From Orobanche coerulescens (taxonomy: Eukaryota > Streptophyta > Magnoliopsida > Lamiales > Orobanchaceae), in NCBI GenBank assembly GCA_033398695.1, contig CM065809.1, forward strand, positions 85,727,644 to 85,791,643: 64,000 nt of DNA. The letters are read 5' to 3'. This document shows, piece after piece, positions 1-10,790 of the stretch. Position numbers and translations under genes: made by a program. How positions within the stretch are numbered: the stretch's first letter is position 1; each line of letters begins with the position of its first letter. A model generated the notes under the pieces. It saw only the letters and a program-made list of their open reading frames with translations. It searched no databases and had not been told where the DNA came from.

Positions 1-3000
1 ATATCGCCGTATTCCCAACGGTGAACACATAACCAGTTTGGGAACGTCCTTTATACGGGTCAGAGAGATAACCGGCATCAGCAAATCCAACTAACGTGTC
101 GTTAGGATTCTCTGCATAAGGGGTAAGCTTGCTTGCATTAGCACTTCTGGTAGTCAAGCTACCATGCTCAGCTGCAATATCAGAGGAAGATCGATGGTCG
201 GTATGCATCGTCTTAACCTCAACAATTCCTTTCGGAATATCGCTCTCTTTTGCGTAGGGAAAGAACAATCCAAGATCACTGGAGCCTTTCAAGTATCGAA
301 AGATGTGTTTTACTCCATTCCAATGTCTTATCGTGGGAGCGGAGCTAAATCTCGCTAATAGATTCACAGAGAATGCGATGTCTGGACGAGTACATTGAGC
401 CAGATACAACAACGCACCGATTGCGCTAAGGTACGGTGTTTCTGCTCCAATGACCTCTTCATCCTCCTCTTTGGGACGAAATGGATCCTTGTTTATTTCC
501 AGACTTCGACCAATCATGGGGGTAGCAAGAGGATGTGCCTTGTCCATACTAAATCGCCTGAGCATTTTGTGGACATAGGCAGACTGATGAATGAGTATGC
601 CATCATCTCGATGTTCTAGCTCTAAGCCCAAGTAGAATCGAGTCCTCCCCACATCTTTCATCTCGAATTCGGATTTAAGGTAGCGAGCCGTTTCATCGAC
701 CTCATCTATGGTACCGATAACATTCATGTCATCTACATAGACGGCTACAATCACGAATCCTGTATCTATTCTTTTCACGAAGATGCATGGACAGATGTCA
801 CTGTTCTCGTATCCCTTCCCAACCAAGTATTCACTTAGGCGGTTGTACCACATCCTTCCAGATTGTTTTAACTCATACAGTGAACGACGTAATTTCACAG
901 CGTAAGCGCTCCGTGGTTTAGAGCTACTTGATTTGGGCAATGAAATCCCTTCGGGGACTTTCATATAGATATCCGTATCTAGATCCCCATAAAGATACGC
1001 TGTAACCACATCCATAAGCTGCATGTTCAGTTTTTCGGACACTACCAAACTGATTAAGTAGCGGAAAGTGATGATGTCCATAACGGGAGAATACGTCTCC
1101 TCGTAGTTAATGCCAGGGCACTGCGAGTTGGGCAACTAGTCTCGCTTTGTAACGCATGACCTCATCCTTATCATTGCATTTACGAACAAAGACCCACTTA
1201 TGTCCAACTAGTTTAACGTCCACGGGTATTGGCTCGATACGGCCAAATACCTCACGTTTAGCCATTGAGTCTAGTTCAGCCTGCATTACATCTTTCCATT
1301 TCGGCCAATTGGCTCGTTGTTGACATTTAGCAACCGAGCGCGGCTCAACGTCGTCGTCTTCAATAATTTCTTGAGCAACGGAGTAGGCAAAAGCATCATC
1401 GACTAGCGTGGACGACCTGTCCAATAGTACGTATTCACTCGTACATTGCATCGAGATTTCTTTATTTTCTGATATCAACAAAGTTTCCGACGCGTCCATC
1501 GATTGTTTCATTGTTGATTCGAGGACATATCTGTAGTCAGAGATAATCTCATGTGACAAAGTCACTGTGTCGATGATGAGAGGATTTTGTGCCTCCATTC
1601 CTCTTCTCTTTCAAAGTTCGGTATCCTTTCTACCCACTGGCCTCCCCCTCTTTCGATCAGGGATAAGAGCAGCTGAAGCAGCCGTCCCAACACTAAGGTT
1701 GACGCCTGGGGCATCATTCCTTTGGGCGACTGAACCTTGCCCTATAACTGGGACTTCTAACCTTGCAGGAACATTCGCAGCGGGAATGGTAGATCTTGTC
1801 ACTTTCACAGTATCAGTAAAGCTGTCGGGCATCGAATTCGCAACTTTCTGAAGACTGAGAATACGTTGCACTTATAGCTCGGATTGAGCTGTACGGGGAT
1901 CTTGATGAGGCAAGGAGGGAGTACACCAGAAAATTTCCTGGCGTTCAACTGGAATCGTTTGATTCCTCTCTCCCCCTAACGACGGGAAGTTTGTCTCATC
2001 AAAGTGACAGTCTGCAAATCTTGCAGTAAACAGATCTCCTGTCAAAGGTTCCAAATAGTGGACAATTTTAGGCGATTCATAGCCAACATATATACCTAAT
2101 CATCTTTGCGGACCCATTTTAGTACGCTGTGGAGGCGTAATTAGCACATAGACTGCACAACCAAAAATGTGTAAGTGTGAAATATCAGGCTCATATCCAG
2201 TTATCAACTGGTACACACTAAACAGTTGATTGGCAGTGGGTCGAAAGCGAATAAGTATAGCTGCATGCAAAATTGCATAACCCCAGACAGAAATCGGCAA
2301 GTTGGTGCGCAATACCAATGCTCGGGCGATAGTCATCAAAAGACTTTGATGTAAACTCACCATCATTGTCCAATCTTAATGATGAGATTGGAAAGTCGGG
2401 GTGGTTAGCCCGTAACTTGATGATTTGTGCTAGGAGTTTAGCAAATGCAGCGTTTCTTGTGGATAGAAGAGCGACGTGTGACCATCGCGTCGATGCATCA
2501 ACCAGAATCATAAAGTATCTGAATGGTCCGCACTCTGGCTGAAAAGGTCCACAAATGTCCCCTTGAATTCTTTGTAAGAAGCGAATGTTTTGTGTTGAGT
2601 CTTTAGCAAAGGACGGAGAGGGTATAAACTTTGCTAGTGAACAGGCTTTGCAAAACGATTTATGGGCATTAGAAATTGCCACGGAAGCCTCGGGATTTAC
2701 GAGAGATGCACCGTCAACCTTATCAGGGCGTGCGATCTTTAGTCCCGGTGATACGGTATCAAGCTCACTCACATCAATGCCGATATTGAGTGGTGCTTCC
2801 AATCATTTTCTGGACTTGAAAAACGGATGATCATGTGAGTTTTTCAAAATGCGAATCATCATGTCGAGTCCAGGGTGACCGAGTCGGTCATGCCATAGTT
2901 GGTATGCTTCGGAATCACACAGTTCGTGACTCACAGCATAGGATTCAATAACCCTTATTGTAGTCTGGTATAAACCACTACTTAGACTCATTAGTTTCTC

Positions 3001-3339
3001 GAGAACGCGGCGTCTTCCGCATTCTGCTAGAGTAACACACAAAAATTCTGTCCCATTCTCACAATGTGTATCAAGGTGATAACCGTTGGCACGGATGTCC
3101 CTAAAACTTAGCAAGGTTCGGTTTGCTCTTGGGGCATAGAGAGCATTTGTGATATTAATATGCGTACCATTAGGTAGCAAGAAATAAGCAGGTCCCCTCC
3201 CTTGAATTACTTAGGAGGAACCAATCATTGTTGTCACTGCGGATATATATGGCACAATATCCTTAAATAATTGCCTATTCCGAAAAATAGTGTGGGTTGT
3301 TCCACTATCAGCAAGGTACTCAATTTCACCACGAGACAT
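1..3339 (-). pseudogene. copiaA pol: protease, integrase, reverse transcriptase, partial RNase H
   Basis: The polyprotein reads right to left. Near 3300 is the aspartic protease motif ADSGTTHTIF. At about 2880-2940 is the GAG-pre-integrase finger region with LWHDRLGHPG. The integrase core at 2380-2700 has GDICGPF and DNDGEF. The RT runs from about 1290, with WPKWKDVMQAELDSM, then VGHKWVFVRKCN, then YVDD near 730-745. RNase H (ADAGYLSDPYKGRSQTGY) runs off the left edge. Breaks: in-frame stops near 3211 and 2803-2805, further stops near 2055 and 1872, a frameshift near 2360 where a block of integrase including the third catalytic residue is missing, and a small deletion near 1120 that shifts the RT frame. 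The Asp residues of protease and RT are present. Domain identity is clear; lineage within copia is not assigned. Confidence 0.9.
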
Positions 3340-4173
3340 CTACAATGAAACTCGATTAGTCTTGTGATGAAATACATAGCGAAAACTCATTAACTTCGAG
3401 TTTGGAGAAATTCGACCAAGTTGGTTAGGATCAAAGTTAGCACAATCGCTGGAAATAATTTCCGCGTAGCTTGACCTTTGTTCACTAAAACAGCAATAAC
3501 TTCTTCGTTAAGAAGGCTATGGATGAACGGTCAGTTGTTCTGGAAACTAGACTTCCGTATCTTTGTGTCCATAGGTCGTACACTTTCTGGATCATTACAC
3601 TCAGATCTCATTGCTCATTTCAAGTTGCTATTTTGGTATTTCCCTATTGTTGAGTGATAGAGCAAGGTTGAAGCCTTTTTCAAAGGCATTATTGTTGATA
3701 CAATACTATGGTAATATGGCCATAGGAGCGTTTAAATACTTCAAAACGAATCGTGGTGTTCGATTTATATCTCGACTAATGATCCTTTTGGAAACTTCAA
3801 TTTGGTAGACTTGCAGAGAAAGTAGGAATGTCGGTACAACTAGGGCTGTTTAAAAACCACTGATTCCGTTTGAAATCTCAAAGCATAAACAAATACCAAG
3901 GAGGATGCGCCTAGTCTTGATCATAAGTTTTGATGAAATCCATTAATGTATCAAATTTAACCAAGCAATTCATTTACTGAGCAATTATTTTGTGATAAAC
4001 CAAACATGCTTTCGAAGGGAAAATAAAATTCGTCTTTGCACAATCACAGCAATTAAAAGAATTTTATTCATCACGGCCAACTTTATTACATTCATGAAAA
4101 TCGAAGTAGTTCTCGGAAACTAGAAACAAGACAAAACATAACCAAAGCGTAAAACTAGTCAAACTATAATGAT
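3340..4173 (-). other. copiaA spacer between gag and pol
   Basis: About 830 bp between the gag stop (4174-4176) and the apparent protease start. I see no recognisable domain on either strand. A separate gag and pol is unusual for copia elements, which mostly carry one long frame, so this may be a genuine two-ORF layout or sequence inserted or decayed between the halves of one frame. Confidence 0.5.
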
Positions 4174-5253
4174 CTAGTCAAAGTCGGCAACATCCATATG
4201 TTGGTCTTTGTCTGCAATGGTGAGAGGAGGGATCTCAGTATGGATCACAGTATGGTTCACCTCCGTATTCTCATTATCTTCCTCCATGTAATTTGACTCT
4301 TGAGTCAAATACTGTTTATAGTGCTTGTAGTAAGCTTGGATGTTCTTTGGCACCTTGCAATTGCGGTAAGTATGCTTCTTCGATCCGCAAGTATAGCAAT
4401 TCCGGCCTTCCTTTGGAGTGGTTCCATTCCCGGCGGCAGGAGGCGGTCCACGTGGTTAGGTTCCACTGGGTCCTGTGGCCGATCCACCTTGCCTCTTCCA
4501 CACATTGGAACGCCGACCTCGTCTTTTCCCTCGCTTGCTCGAGTCATGCACCCGTGGTGTTTGCAAAAACTGAGTAGCGTTGCCTTTTCTATTTTGTCGT
4601 TGTGCCTTCCTGTGGGTAGCCTGATTCACTTCCGGAATCGGATTCGTACCAGCTGGGCGCGCATTGCTATTGAGAATAATCTCATGGTGCCTTTCTTTTT
4701 TCGCGAGGTGGGAGATAAGGTCACTAAAGTTTTTAATTCTCCCTTCCTCATAGGCAACGCATAGCTGATGAGCAATCACACTTGCTCCCACGGGAAACGT
4801 GTTACGAGTCTTCTCGATCAAATCTTGATCAGACTTCTTGACACCACAAAAACCAAGGTCAGCGCGAAGATCAAGGATGGCTTGGTTATAGGCCTCCACG
4901 TTCGCATAATCTAAAAATCGGATTTGCTCCTACTGAAGTTGCAATTCGGGGAAGCGCTGATCATGCACATTATTAAATCGTTGTTCGAGTGTATCCCATA
5001 GTTCTTTAGGGGTTTGCAAATTCATATAACACTTTTTCAACAACGGATGTATATGTCTACGCAAGTACATCAGTGCATTAGCCTTGGTTTCCTCGCTCGG
5101 TTCTTGAGCGGTAGGATCGTTAGAGGGAAAGATGGTGGTGGTAAATCTCTTACCGACGAACGCCAAGCGAACATCTGAGACCCACCTATGGTACTCCTTA
5201 CCAGCATGGTCAAGGATGTCGAACTCTGGATGAACATTGGAGCTTTGTGCCAT
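4174..5253 (-). pseudogene. copiaA gag (capsid/nucleocapsid) with two nonsense codons
   Basis: One frame of 359 codons starts MAQSSNVHPEFDILD and ends HMDVADFD. It would package element RNA in cytoplasmic virus-like particles. The N-terminal half resembles the plant copia gag (UBN2-type) fold, with YHRWVSDVRLAF and LKKCYMNLQTPKELWDTLEQRF. The C-terminal part has a CCHC zinc knuckle, CYTCGSKKHTYRNC (CX2CX4HX4C), at about 4360-4400, preceded by a basic stretch (KRGKRRGRR). Two in-frame stops, at 4930-4932 and 4456-4458, split it into three pieces. The frame is otherwise maintained, so decay is by point mutation and probably recent compared with the pol deletion. Confidence 0.88.
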
Positions 5254-6342
5254 CTACAAGATATAAACAAGAGGAAGTTAGTCTTGTTGGATTTTCAGTG
5301 ACAATATAAACGGTCACAATCGATGCTTTTAAAAGCGTGTAATATAACCGTTACTCGATGTACTTCCCTTAATTGTTGTTTTAGTAAAGTCGACAAAAAC
5401 GGCGATATCAGATCGCACCCAGATATGTGGTGTATGTAACAACCACAAGTATCGACTTTTCAACAATTCCGTGACTCCTCCAGGACCTTCACACAGTTTT
5501 CTTCGACACGCAGAGATACCGACTTCTCTCGCGGTCTCATCCACCGCAAAGTAGCGTGGGAGATAAAGAACCCAATGACCCATGTCTCCAAAAGAAAAAT
5601 TCCCAAAAGGAGAGAATTGAAATAGGGACAAGTCAGATAATTACCTCGATTATAAAATTAGGCACGTTCTGAATTTGTGGTGTGCTTCGATCTACCAGTT
5701 GGTACTCGATGCGACGACGTGAAACTGGAGGCGCAATTTTGGCGGCTTCCAAAGATAAGTTGATGTTCGGGTTTTGGTCCGAGAGTCAGAACCGGGTCGA
5801 ACTTGGCTGGGCTGGAGCTGGCCGGCGGCGGTGGTCAGCGGAGGTCGGCGGTTGGCGGCGGTCCGGCGGTGATGTTATGGCTGCACTGGATCGGCGGCGG
5901 CTTTCCGGCTGCAGCTGCATCGGCGGTGGCTTTCCGGCTGGAGCGGTGGTCCGGCGGTGGCGCTGGGCGGCGACGGATGAGAAGAGGCGGCGGCGCTGGG
6001 CGGTGGCACTGGGCGGCGGCTGGGCAGCTGGCGGTGGCTAGCAGAGGTGGCAATGGGCGCGGCGGTGTGGCAATGGCGGGTCGGCATGGTGGGCTGGCGC
6101 AGAATCGGGCAATGCATGGCGGTGGCAGGGCGGCGGTGGTTGGCGGGCTGGCAATGATGGCTAGCGGGCGGGCATTGGCCGCATTTGCCGGGCGGTGGCA
6201 TTGGGCGCGGCTGGCAATGGTGGCATGGCAGGGGGCATGGCGGTGGGCGTAGTCGGAGGATGGGTAGCGGCAGCGGTGCTGGGCGGCGGCGGAGGGCTGG
6301 CCGATTTTTTTTTTCGTTCGAGCTACGTGCTGATAACGTATT
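5254..6342 (-). other. copiaA 5' leader including GC-rich block
   Basis: Untranslated leader between the LTR and gag. Long frames on both strands at 5800-6390 are products of repetitive composition (Gly/Ala/Trp-rich or Pro/Ala-rich) and are not proposed as genes. Just inside the LTR, on the minus strand, is ACGTTATCAGCACG (about 6324-6340), the likely primer-binding region; it resembles TGGTATCAGAGC only loosely. Confidence 0.6.
5790..6300. repeat. GC-rich degenerate repeat (ggcggtggc-like units)
   Basis: The + strand is a run of variations on ggcggtgg, ggcggcgg and ggctggca over about 500 bp, in sharp contrast to the AT-rich neighbourhood. G is concentrated on the + strand, so the element's RNA (minus) would be C-rich and its first cDNA strand G-rich. 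The repeat is too irregular for a fixed period. Confidence 0.7.
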
Positions 6343-6568
6343 TGAGGAGAAAGTAAAAGATAGTAAATCAATTGTATTGATAACAATGAATATAGAGGCC
6401 TTTATATAGGCATTACAAAGAGAGTCCTTCCATACATAGGATTCCTAGTTAAGGTAAGACATCTAACAGGATCCTACTACTTATGGAAGAGTCTAGAACC
6501 TTCCATAACTCTATCCCCTACAACCAGTATTAGGTAAGACACCAATACGGGAAGTATTTCCCGGAACA
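6343..6568 (-). mobile_element. copiaA 5' LTR (226 bp)
   Basis: On the minus strand this begins TGTTCCGGGAAATACTTCCC (6568) and ends CTTTCTCCTCA (6343), giving the usual TG...CA termini. A TATA box CCTATATAAAGG lies at 6400-6410, about 60 bp before the LTR end, so it serves as the element promoter. The length is typical of short copia LTRs. The second LTR is outside the window, so the ends rest on TG/CA and the adjoining leader only. Confidence 0.75.
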
Positions 6569-6830
6569 CATATGTGTTTATAATAGTGCATATGTGTTTG
6601 TTAGTTGGTTTAAAGTAAGTGAAAAAAGATTGTGCATATGTGTTTTATAGCTGGTATAAAATTAATGTAGGGGGTATGCATATGTGTTTTAAGTTTGATA
6701 TAAAGTCAAGGAAAGAGTTATACATATATGTTTTAAATTGTGCATCTGTGTTTGATAGTTGTTTATGATTAAAAAATATGTTTGATATATACAAGATTGT
6801 GCATATGCGTTATGATAGTTATGATTAATT
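6569..6830. repeat. Degenerate 44-bp tandem repeat containing catatgtgttt
   Basis: The string catatgtg recurs at 6569, 6589, 6635, 6679 and (as catatatg) 6723, spaced 46, 44 and 44 bp, each followed by a tt(n)atag-ttggt-taaa like tail. Weaker copies occur near 6744, 6803 and 6978. CopiaA is inserted at the edge of one copy. Confidence 0.6.
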
Positions 6831-7441
6831 TTCGTTTCTTATTTATTTGTGGTTTAATTATTTTTTGTGCATGCTTGTTCAGATTGATGAAGATGATGAT
6901 ATTATTGAAGATCGAGAAGTGGATGAACACAAATATACATGAAGATAATTTGCGAATTTTGAAGATATACGATTATTGCATATGTGTTTTTTGTACTTGT
7001 AATTAAGTGAAATGTAACATTTAAGTATATGAATCTTGTTTTTTTTTTTTTATAATGGTTTGATTTGTGTTTCAAACTTCCAAAAAAATAATAGTTAGGC
7101 AAAAATATTAGTAGGTTGATAGAAAAAGCATAAACAATCACATACTAGAAACATATTTATATTTACATTATTTAAAAAATATACACGCACCTCATCTTTT
7201 TTTAAAAAAACATATATGCACATCTAATATTCTGGAACCATGCTAGCAAAAAAAAAAATTCCGAAAATTTAGGAATATTTCAAGTCAGGATTTAACAAAA
7301 AAATTCAAAAAGAATATAAAAATTGTATTTCACTATAATGCCCTTTTAAATTAATAATAATTTTTAATATTTAAAAAAATTTCATTAGTTTAGAGGAGTT
7401 CTCGCAGTCCTCGCACTTAAGAGAGTTCTGAAAATAAAGCC

Positions 7442-7446
<5 letters not shown>
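6831..7446. other. AT-rich intergenic DNA, nothing recognised
   Basis: No domain or clear repeat is seen. Poly-T and poly-A runs are frequent. Short frames here (for example 6782-7006) have no recognisable content. Confidence 0.4.
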
Positions 7447-7474
<28 letters not shown>

Positions 7475-7490
7475 GACCCTAACCCTAAAA
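7447..7490. repeat. (AT)14 microsatellite followed by a telomere-like CCCTAA tract
   Basis: An uninterrupted AT dinucleotide run covers 7447-7474. It is followed at 7477-7490 by CCCTAACCCTAAAA, two units of the plant telomere repeat CCCTAAA with one base missing in the first. Two units are within chance expectation for an AT-rich genome. Confidence 0.8.
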
Positions 7491-7499
7491 AATAAGTAG

Positions 7500-7715
7500 C
7501 AGCCATCGAGCTCACGGGCCGAGCTAATTCGAGCTTGGTAATTTTCGAGCTCACGAGCCGAGCTCGAATAGGAAATATTTATGTCGATCTCGAGCTCGAA
7601 CTCGAGTGGTGAAGCTTGATCGAGCTCGAACTCGAGTTCGAGCCACTATGTTTTAATAACGAACCGAACTTTGTGAAAGTTCGACTCGGCTCGACTCGTT
7701 TACAGGCCTAGGTGT
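7500..7715. repeat. GAGCTCG-rich block, possible small hAT-type element
   Basis: About 210 bp dense in gagctcg, cgagctcg and ctcgagttcgag palindromes, ending with ggctcgactcgtttacaggccta. Blocks like this, ending in TAGGCCTGTAAACGAG on the opposite strand, occur in many plant genomes as short non-autonomous DNA elements. I could not identify the matching left terminus or a target duplication, so the class is inference. Confidence 0.4.
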
Positions 7716-7849
7716 ACCTAATAAATTATCGTTAACTTTATTATTATATAGGTGAAAATATGCATTCTCCTTTTAAATATAACATAATTATTTTCTATCC
7801 CAAGTTTAATAATAACTCTTTTTGCTACTCAAATTTTTAGATTTTTGGC

Positions 7850-8515
7850 ATTTACTTGAATGCATTCGAGTCATATATTGCACTTTCGAGTAACAAAAAT
7901 TATTGTAATCTTGCTAAAATATACAATACGAGTAAGGTCAATCTTCGAGTAACACGATTTGGAAAATCGAGTAACACGATTGGCCATCCGATTAACTCGA
8001 CTGAGTAACTCGAGGGATAGTGAGTAACTCGATTAAGTAACACGAATATCCATTTTGGTAACTTGAGGGAGTAGATGAGTAAGTGAGTAACTCAACTGGG
8101 ACTTTCGAGCAATTCGTGCGGATATACGTGCAACTCGAATGGATATACGAGTAAATCTAATCTGTAATTCGAGGGACTCGAGAAACATTCGAGTCATCAT
8201 TTTCGAGTCAGTTTTCGAATCACTTTCGAGTCAAATTTTGAGATACCATTCGTGTTACAAATTGAGTAACTCATGTTGATATTCGAGTAACTCGAACGGG
8301 TATACAAGTAGCTCGAATGGATAATTCGACTGACTCGAGAAATATGCGAGTCATCATTTTTCAGTCTGTTTTCGAGTCACTTTTCGATTCAAATTTCGAG
8401 AGATCATTCGTGTCACAAATCGTGTCACGTTTACTGTCGGTTTCGAGTAAATTTTCGAGTCATATGTTGCCACGAGTGCTATTGAAAAAATAGATAAATA
8501 CCATGCTCGAGTAAC
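7850..8515. repeat. TCGAGT/cgagtaactcga-rich region
   Basis: Over about 660 bp the hexamer TCGAGT and its complement, often as cgagtaactcga or ttttcgagtca, occur dozens of times at irregular spacing on both strands. It lies immediately 5' of the MULE transposase remnant. Clusters of short motifs are typical of subterminal transposase-binding regions, so this may be the MULE's own 5' subterminal region. No terminal inverted repeat was found to prove it. Confidence 0.55.
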
Positions 8516-8795
8516 TCACAACATCCATTCGATTGTCTCTCACCAATATTTTACCCTTCTTTCCTGAAAAAATATCTCGCATCAGGAGTTGTCTCTCTCA
8601 CCTCGAAAAGCAATGATTATTTCGACTGCACAAAATAAGAAGTATATTTATAGCTTAATTTCAACTAATGTTTCTGCTTGAAATATTAGAAAATATTCAA
8701 ATACTAATTAATTTGTGTAAATATTATAAGTTTTGGTTTCATGTAGTCTAATTAAAATTTTTCAAATTTATTTGGCAGATGAGTTTTTGAAAAAA
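8516..8795 (+). other. AT-rich region between the TCGAGT block and the MULE coding remnant
   Basis: No feature is recognised apart from being a plausible MULE promoter/5' UTR. A start codon for the transposase could not be assigned. Confidence 0.35.
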
Positions 8796-9525
8796 AGTTA
8801 CCATTCGTTTTAATAGCAAGTGGCAAGATTTAGACTATCGCGGTGGAGAAAAACAAATATTACCTGTACCCGTTGGTGTGAACTATGCAACATTGATAGA
8901 TAATATTCATTGTGTTATGTTGTGTTATATTCTCAATTGATTGTGATGGAAAAAAAAGAAGAAAAATGAAGATAAAGAATGATTCTGATGTAAATTACTT
9001 GCTCCAATTCAATGCAGAACCTGTGATATTTGTGATCCTTTAGAATGCAACTACCGATTATATTAACACACGGGTCAAAAATACTACTGCCAGCTTTAAT
9101 TTTCCTCAATTCCAAAATATTCCTCCAATAGTTTCCTCATTTGCTCCACAGTCTGACATACCTGAATGTAGCTCCTTCTGAGTACCTTACAATTCCAATC
9201 GTAACTATATGACTGGGTGGGGTTCAAGCACTATGCGAATGCCTTAGGAATTAGTTCTCAATTTGATGGTTGCGCTCCTTCAAATAATGTATTTGATGTT
9301 GGTGGTAATGGTGGTGCTAGTGGTAGTGCTGATAATGGTTGTAGTAGTGATGATAATGAAGACATAAGTACGATGATATCGATCTTGAAGATGCCGAGGT
9401 TCAGAAACATCGGTTTGAGAAATTTTGTAAATAGTGTGAGAAAAATGTATGTTTAACAAATGATTTAGAAAAGAGGCAGAACCAGAACCAGAACCAGAAT
9501 GGAGACGCTTTGATTTCGATTAATT
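8796..9525 (+). pseudogene. MULE transposase, N-terminal segment
   Basis: The first recognisable stretch is VTIRFNSKWQDLDYRGGEKQ followed by VPVGVNYATLIDNIHCVMLCYILN, matching the N-terminal domain seen in plant MULE proteins. It stops at TGA near 8938. An acidic, low-complexity part follows (frame at about 9217-9456, with GGNGGASGSADNG and SSDDNEDI), as expected before the MuDR domain. Several stops and frameshifts lie between. S1 is inserted at 9526 within this linker. Confidence 0.7.
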
Positions 9526-9944
9526 TGTAGCGACCACTTTTCTAGAAAAATAATTCTTCTAATTTTAAGAAGAATAAATAAAATTTTTGCAGCGGAAATA
9601 TATTTTAAAAAGACAAACTTAATAATCGCAAGTAATATTCCCGAGTCATCGTTAAAACCAAACATACTTTAACGTGAAAATAAAACAAATCGAACAATTG
9701 TTCGTAAAACATAGTTTGAGAGAAATAACATTAAATAAATAAACATCTAATCATAGGCTTGATCATCCCACACTCAAGCGCATGCCACATCGAGCTCCTC
9801 AACCTTAAAGGGGTTAAATAGTGGGATGCGCTTCCAACTCGCTCGGTGTGGAGAGTACGCAATATGTCTACGTTAATTACTAAATATATTAGCAAGTATA
9901 AACAACATGACTGGTAAATTCTGAAGCCCGTCGGCTAGCCCGAA

Positions 9945-10086
9945 GGCTTTATGCACAATTAAGTGCTTCTGACTGATTTGCACATTTAAGTGCTTCTGAC
10001 TGATTGCACATTTCAGTGCTTCTGACTGATTGCACATTTAAGTGCTTCTGACTGATTGCACATTTAAGTGCTTCTGACTGATTTCA
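9945..10086. repeat. 26-bp minisatellite, about 5 copies
   Basis: gcacatttaagtgcttctga plus ctgatt repeats nearly perfectly five times, with one-base differences (caattaag in the first copy). Lies inside S1. Confidence 0.85.
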
Positions 10087-10675
10087 CGTGCATATATGAG
10101 ACAATATATAAAGCAATTAAAATAAACAAAAGCGTAATAAATTCCCACACCTAGATAAAATGCAGTTCTTGACTTAAATGTGATGAAGATGCTTGACTCG
10201 ACAATTCTAGGCCCGTAAATTCTTGTTATTATCTACAATTAATAATAATAGAAAATTATTATTATTATTATATGACTGAGAATTAAATTATGAATGAATA
10301 ATAATATCAATTGAAAAGTTCAACATGTTAAAAGCTTGGCCAAAAGGGACTGATTTTTAAAATATTGAATCTGATTAGGGGAATTAAAAAGGATTGAAAA
10401 ATTTTGGAACTGAAATTGAAAGAGTTATCAAGCTGATTCTGGTTAATTTGCAAGAACTAAAAAGGGCAAAATTGAAAGAACTGACAACGGGAAGGCTGGA
10501 TCTAAATTTGCCTAAAGTTAATGAATATTAATATCCCTCTTGCTCGATAAAGTCGGCAGAAGCATCATTTCTTATTCTCCCTCGGTTCAACACTTTCTCT
10601 CCCTCCTATAACACTGCTGCGACAAAATTATCAATCTCTCTCACTCTCGATCTCTCCCTCGGGTCTCTGCTAAAA

Positions 10676-10790
10676 GAAAAACACACACACACAAAGTTAC
10701 ACAGGCACAGGACACACACACATAAATACATACACGCACACACAGTCACACAAGGACACATGAATTCACACACACACCCGCCCAGATTTG
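10676..10790. repeat. AC-rich simple repeat
   Basis: Interrupted (AC)n with cacaggacac and cacgcacaca variants, inside S1. Confidence 0.75.

Larger units (their letters stand above)
1..6568 (-). mobile_element. copiaA: Ty1/copia LTR retrotransposon, truncated by the window edge
   Basis: Reading the minus strand from 6568 leftwards gives a 226-bp LTR, a primer-site region, a GC-rich leader, gag, a spacer and pol in the order protease, integrase, RT, RNase H. That order is diagnostic of Ty1/copia. The window starts inside RNase H, so the 3' LTR lies outside. The flank at 6569-6573 (catat) would be the target-site duplication, but the partner cannot be checked. Gag and pol carry nonsense codons, frameshifts and an integrase deletion, so the copy is dead. 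Confidence 0.92.

Noticed and set aside
4293..4764. Plus-strand frames across copiaA gag as host genes
   Set aside because: They overlap the recognised gag and knuckle on the minus strand and show no domain.
5682..6386. Gly/Trp-rich and Pro/Ala-rich frames in the copiaA leader on both strands
   Set aside because: Composition artefact of a GC-rich repeat. No domain, and both strands are open.
7477..7490. Interstitial telomere or chromosome-fusion scar
   Set aside because: Only two imperfect units; chance occurrence is likely.
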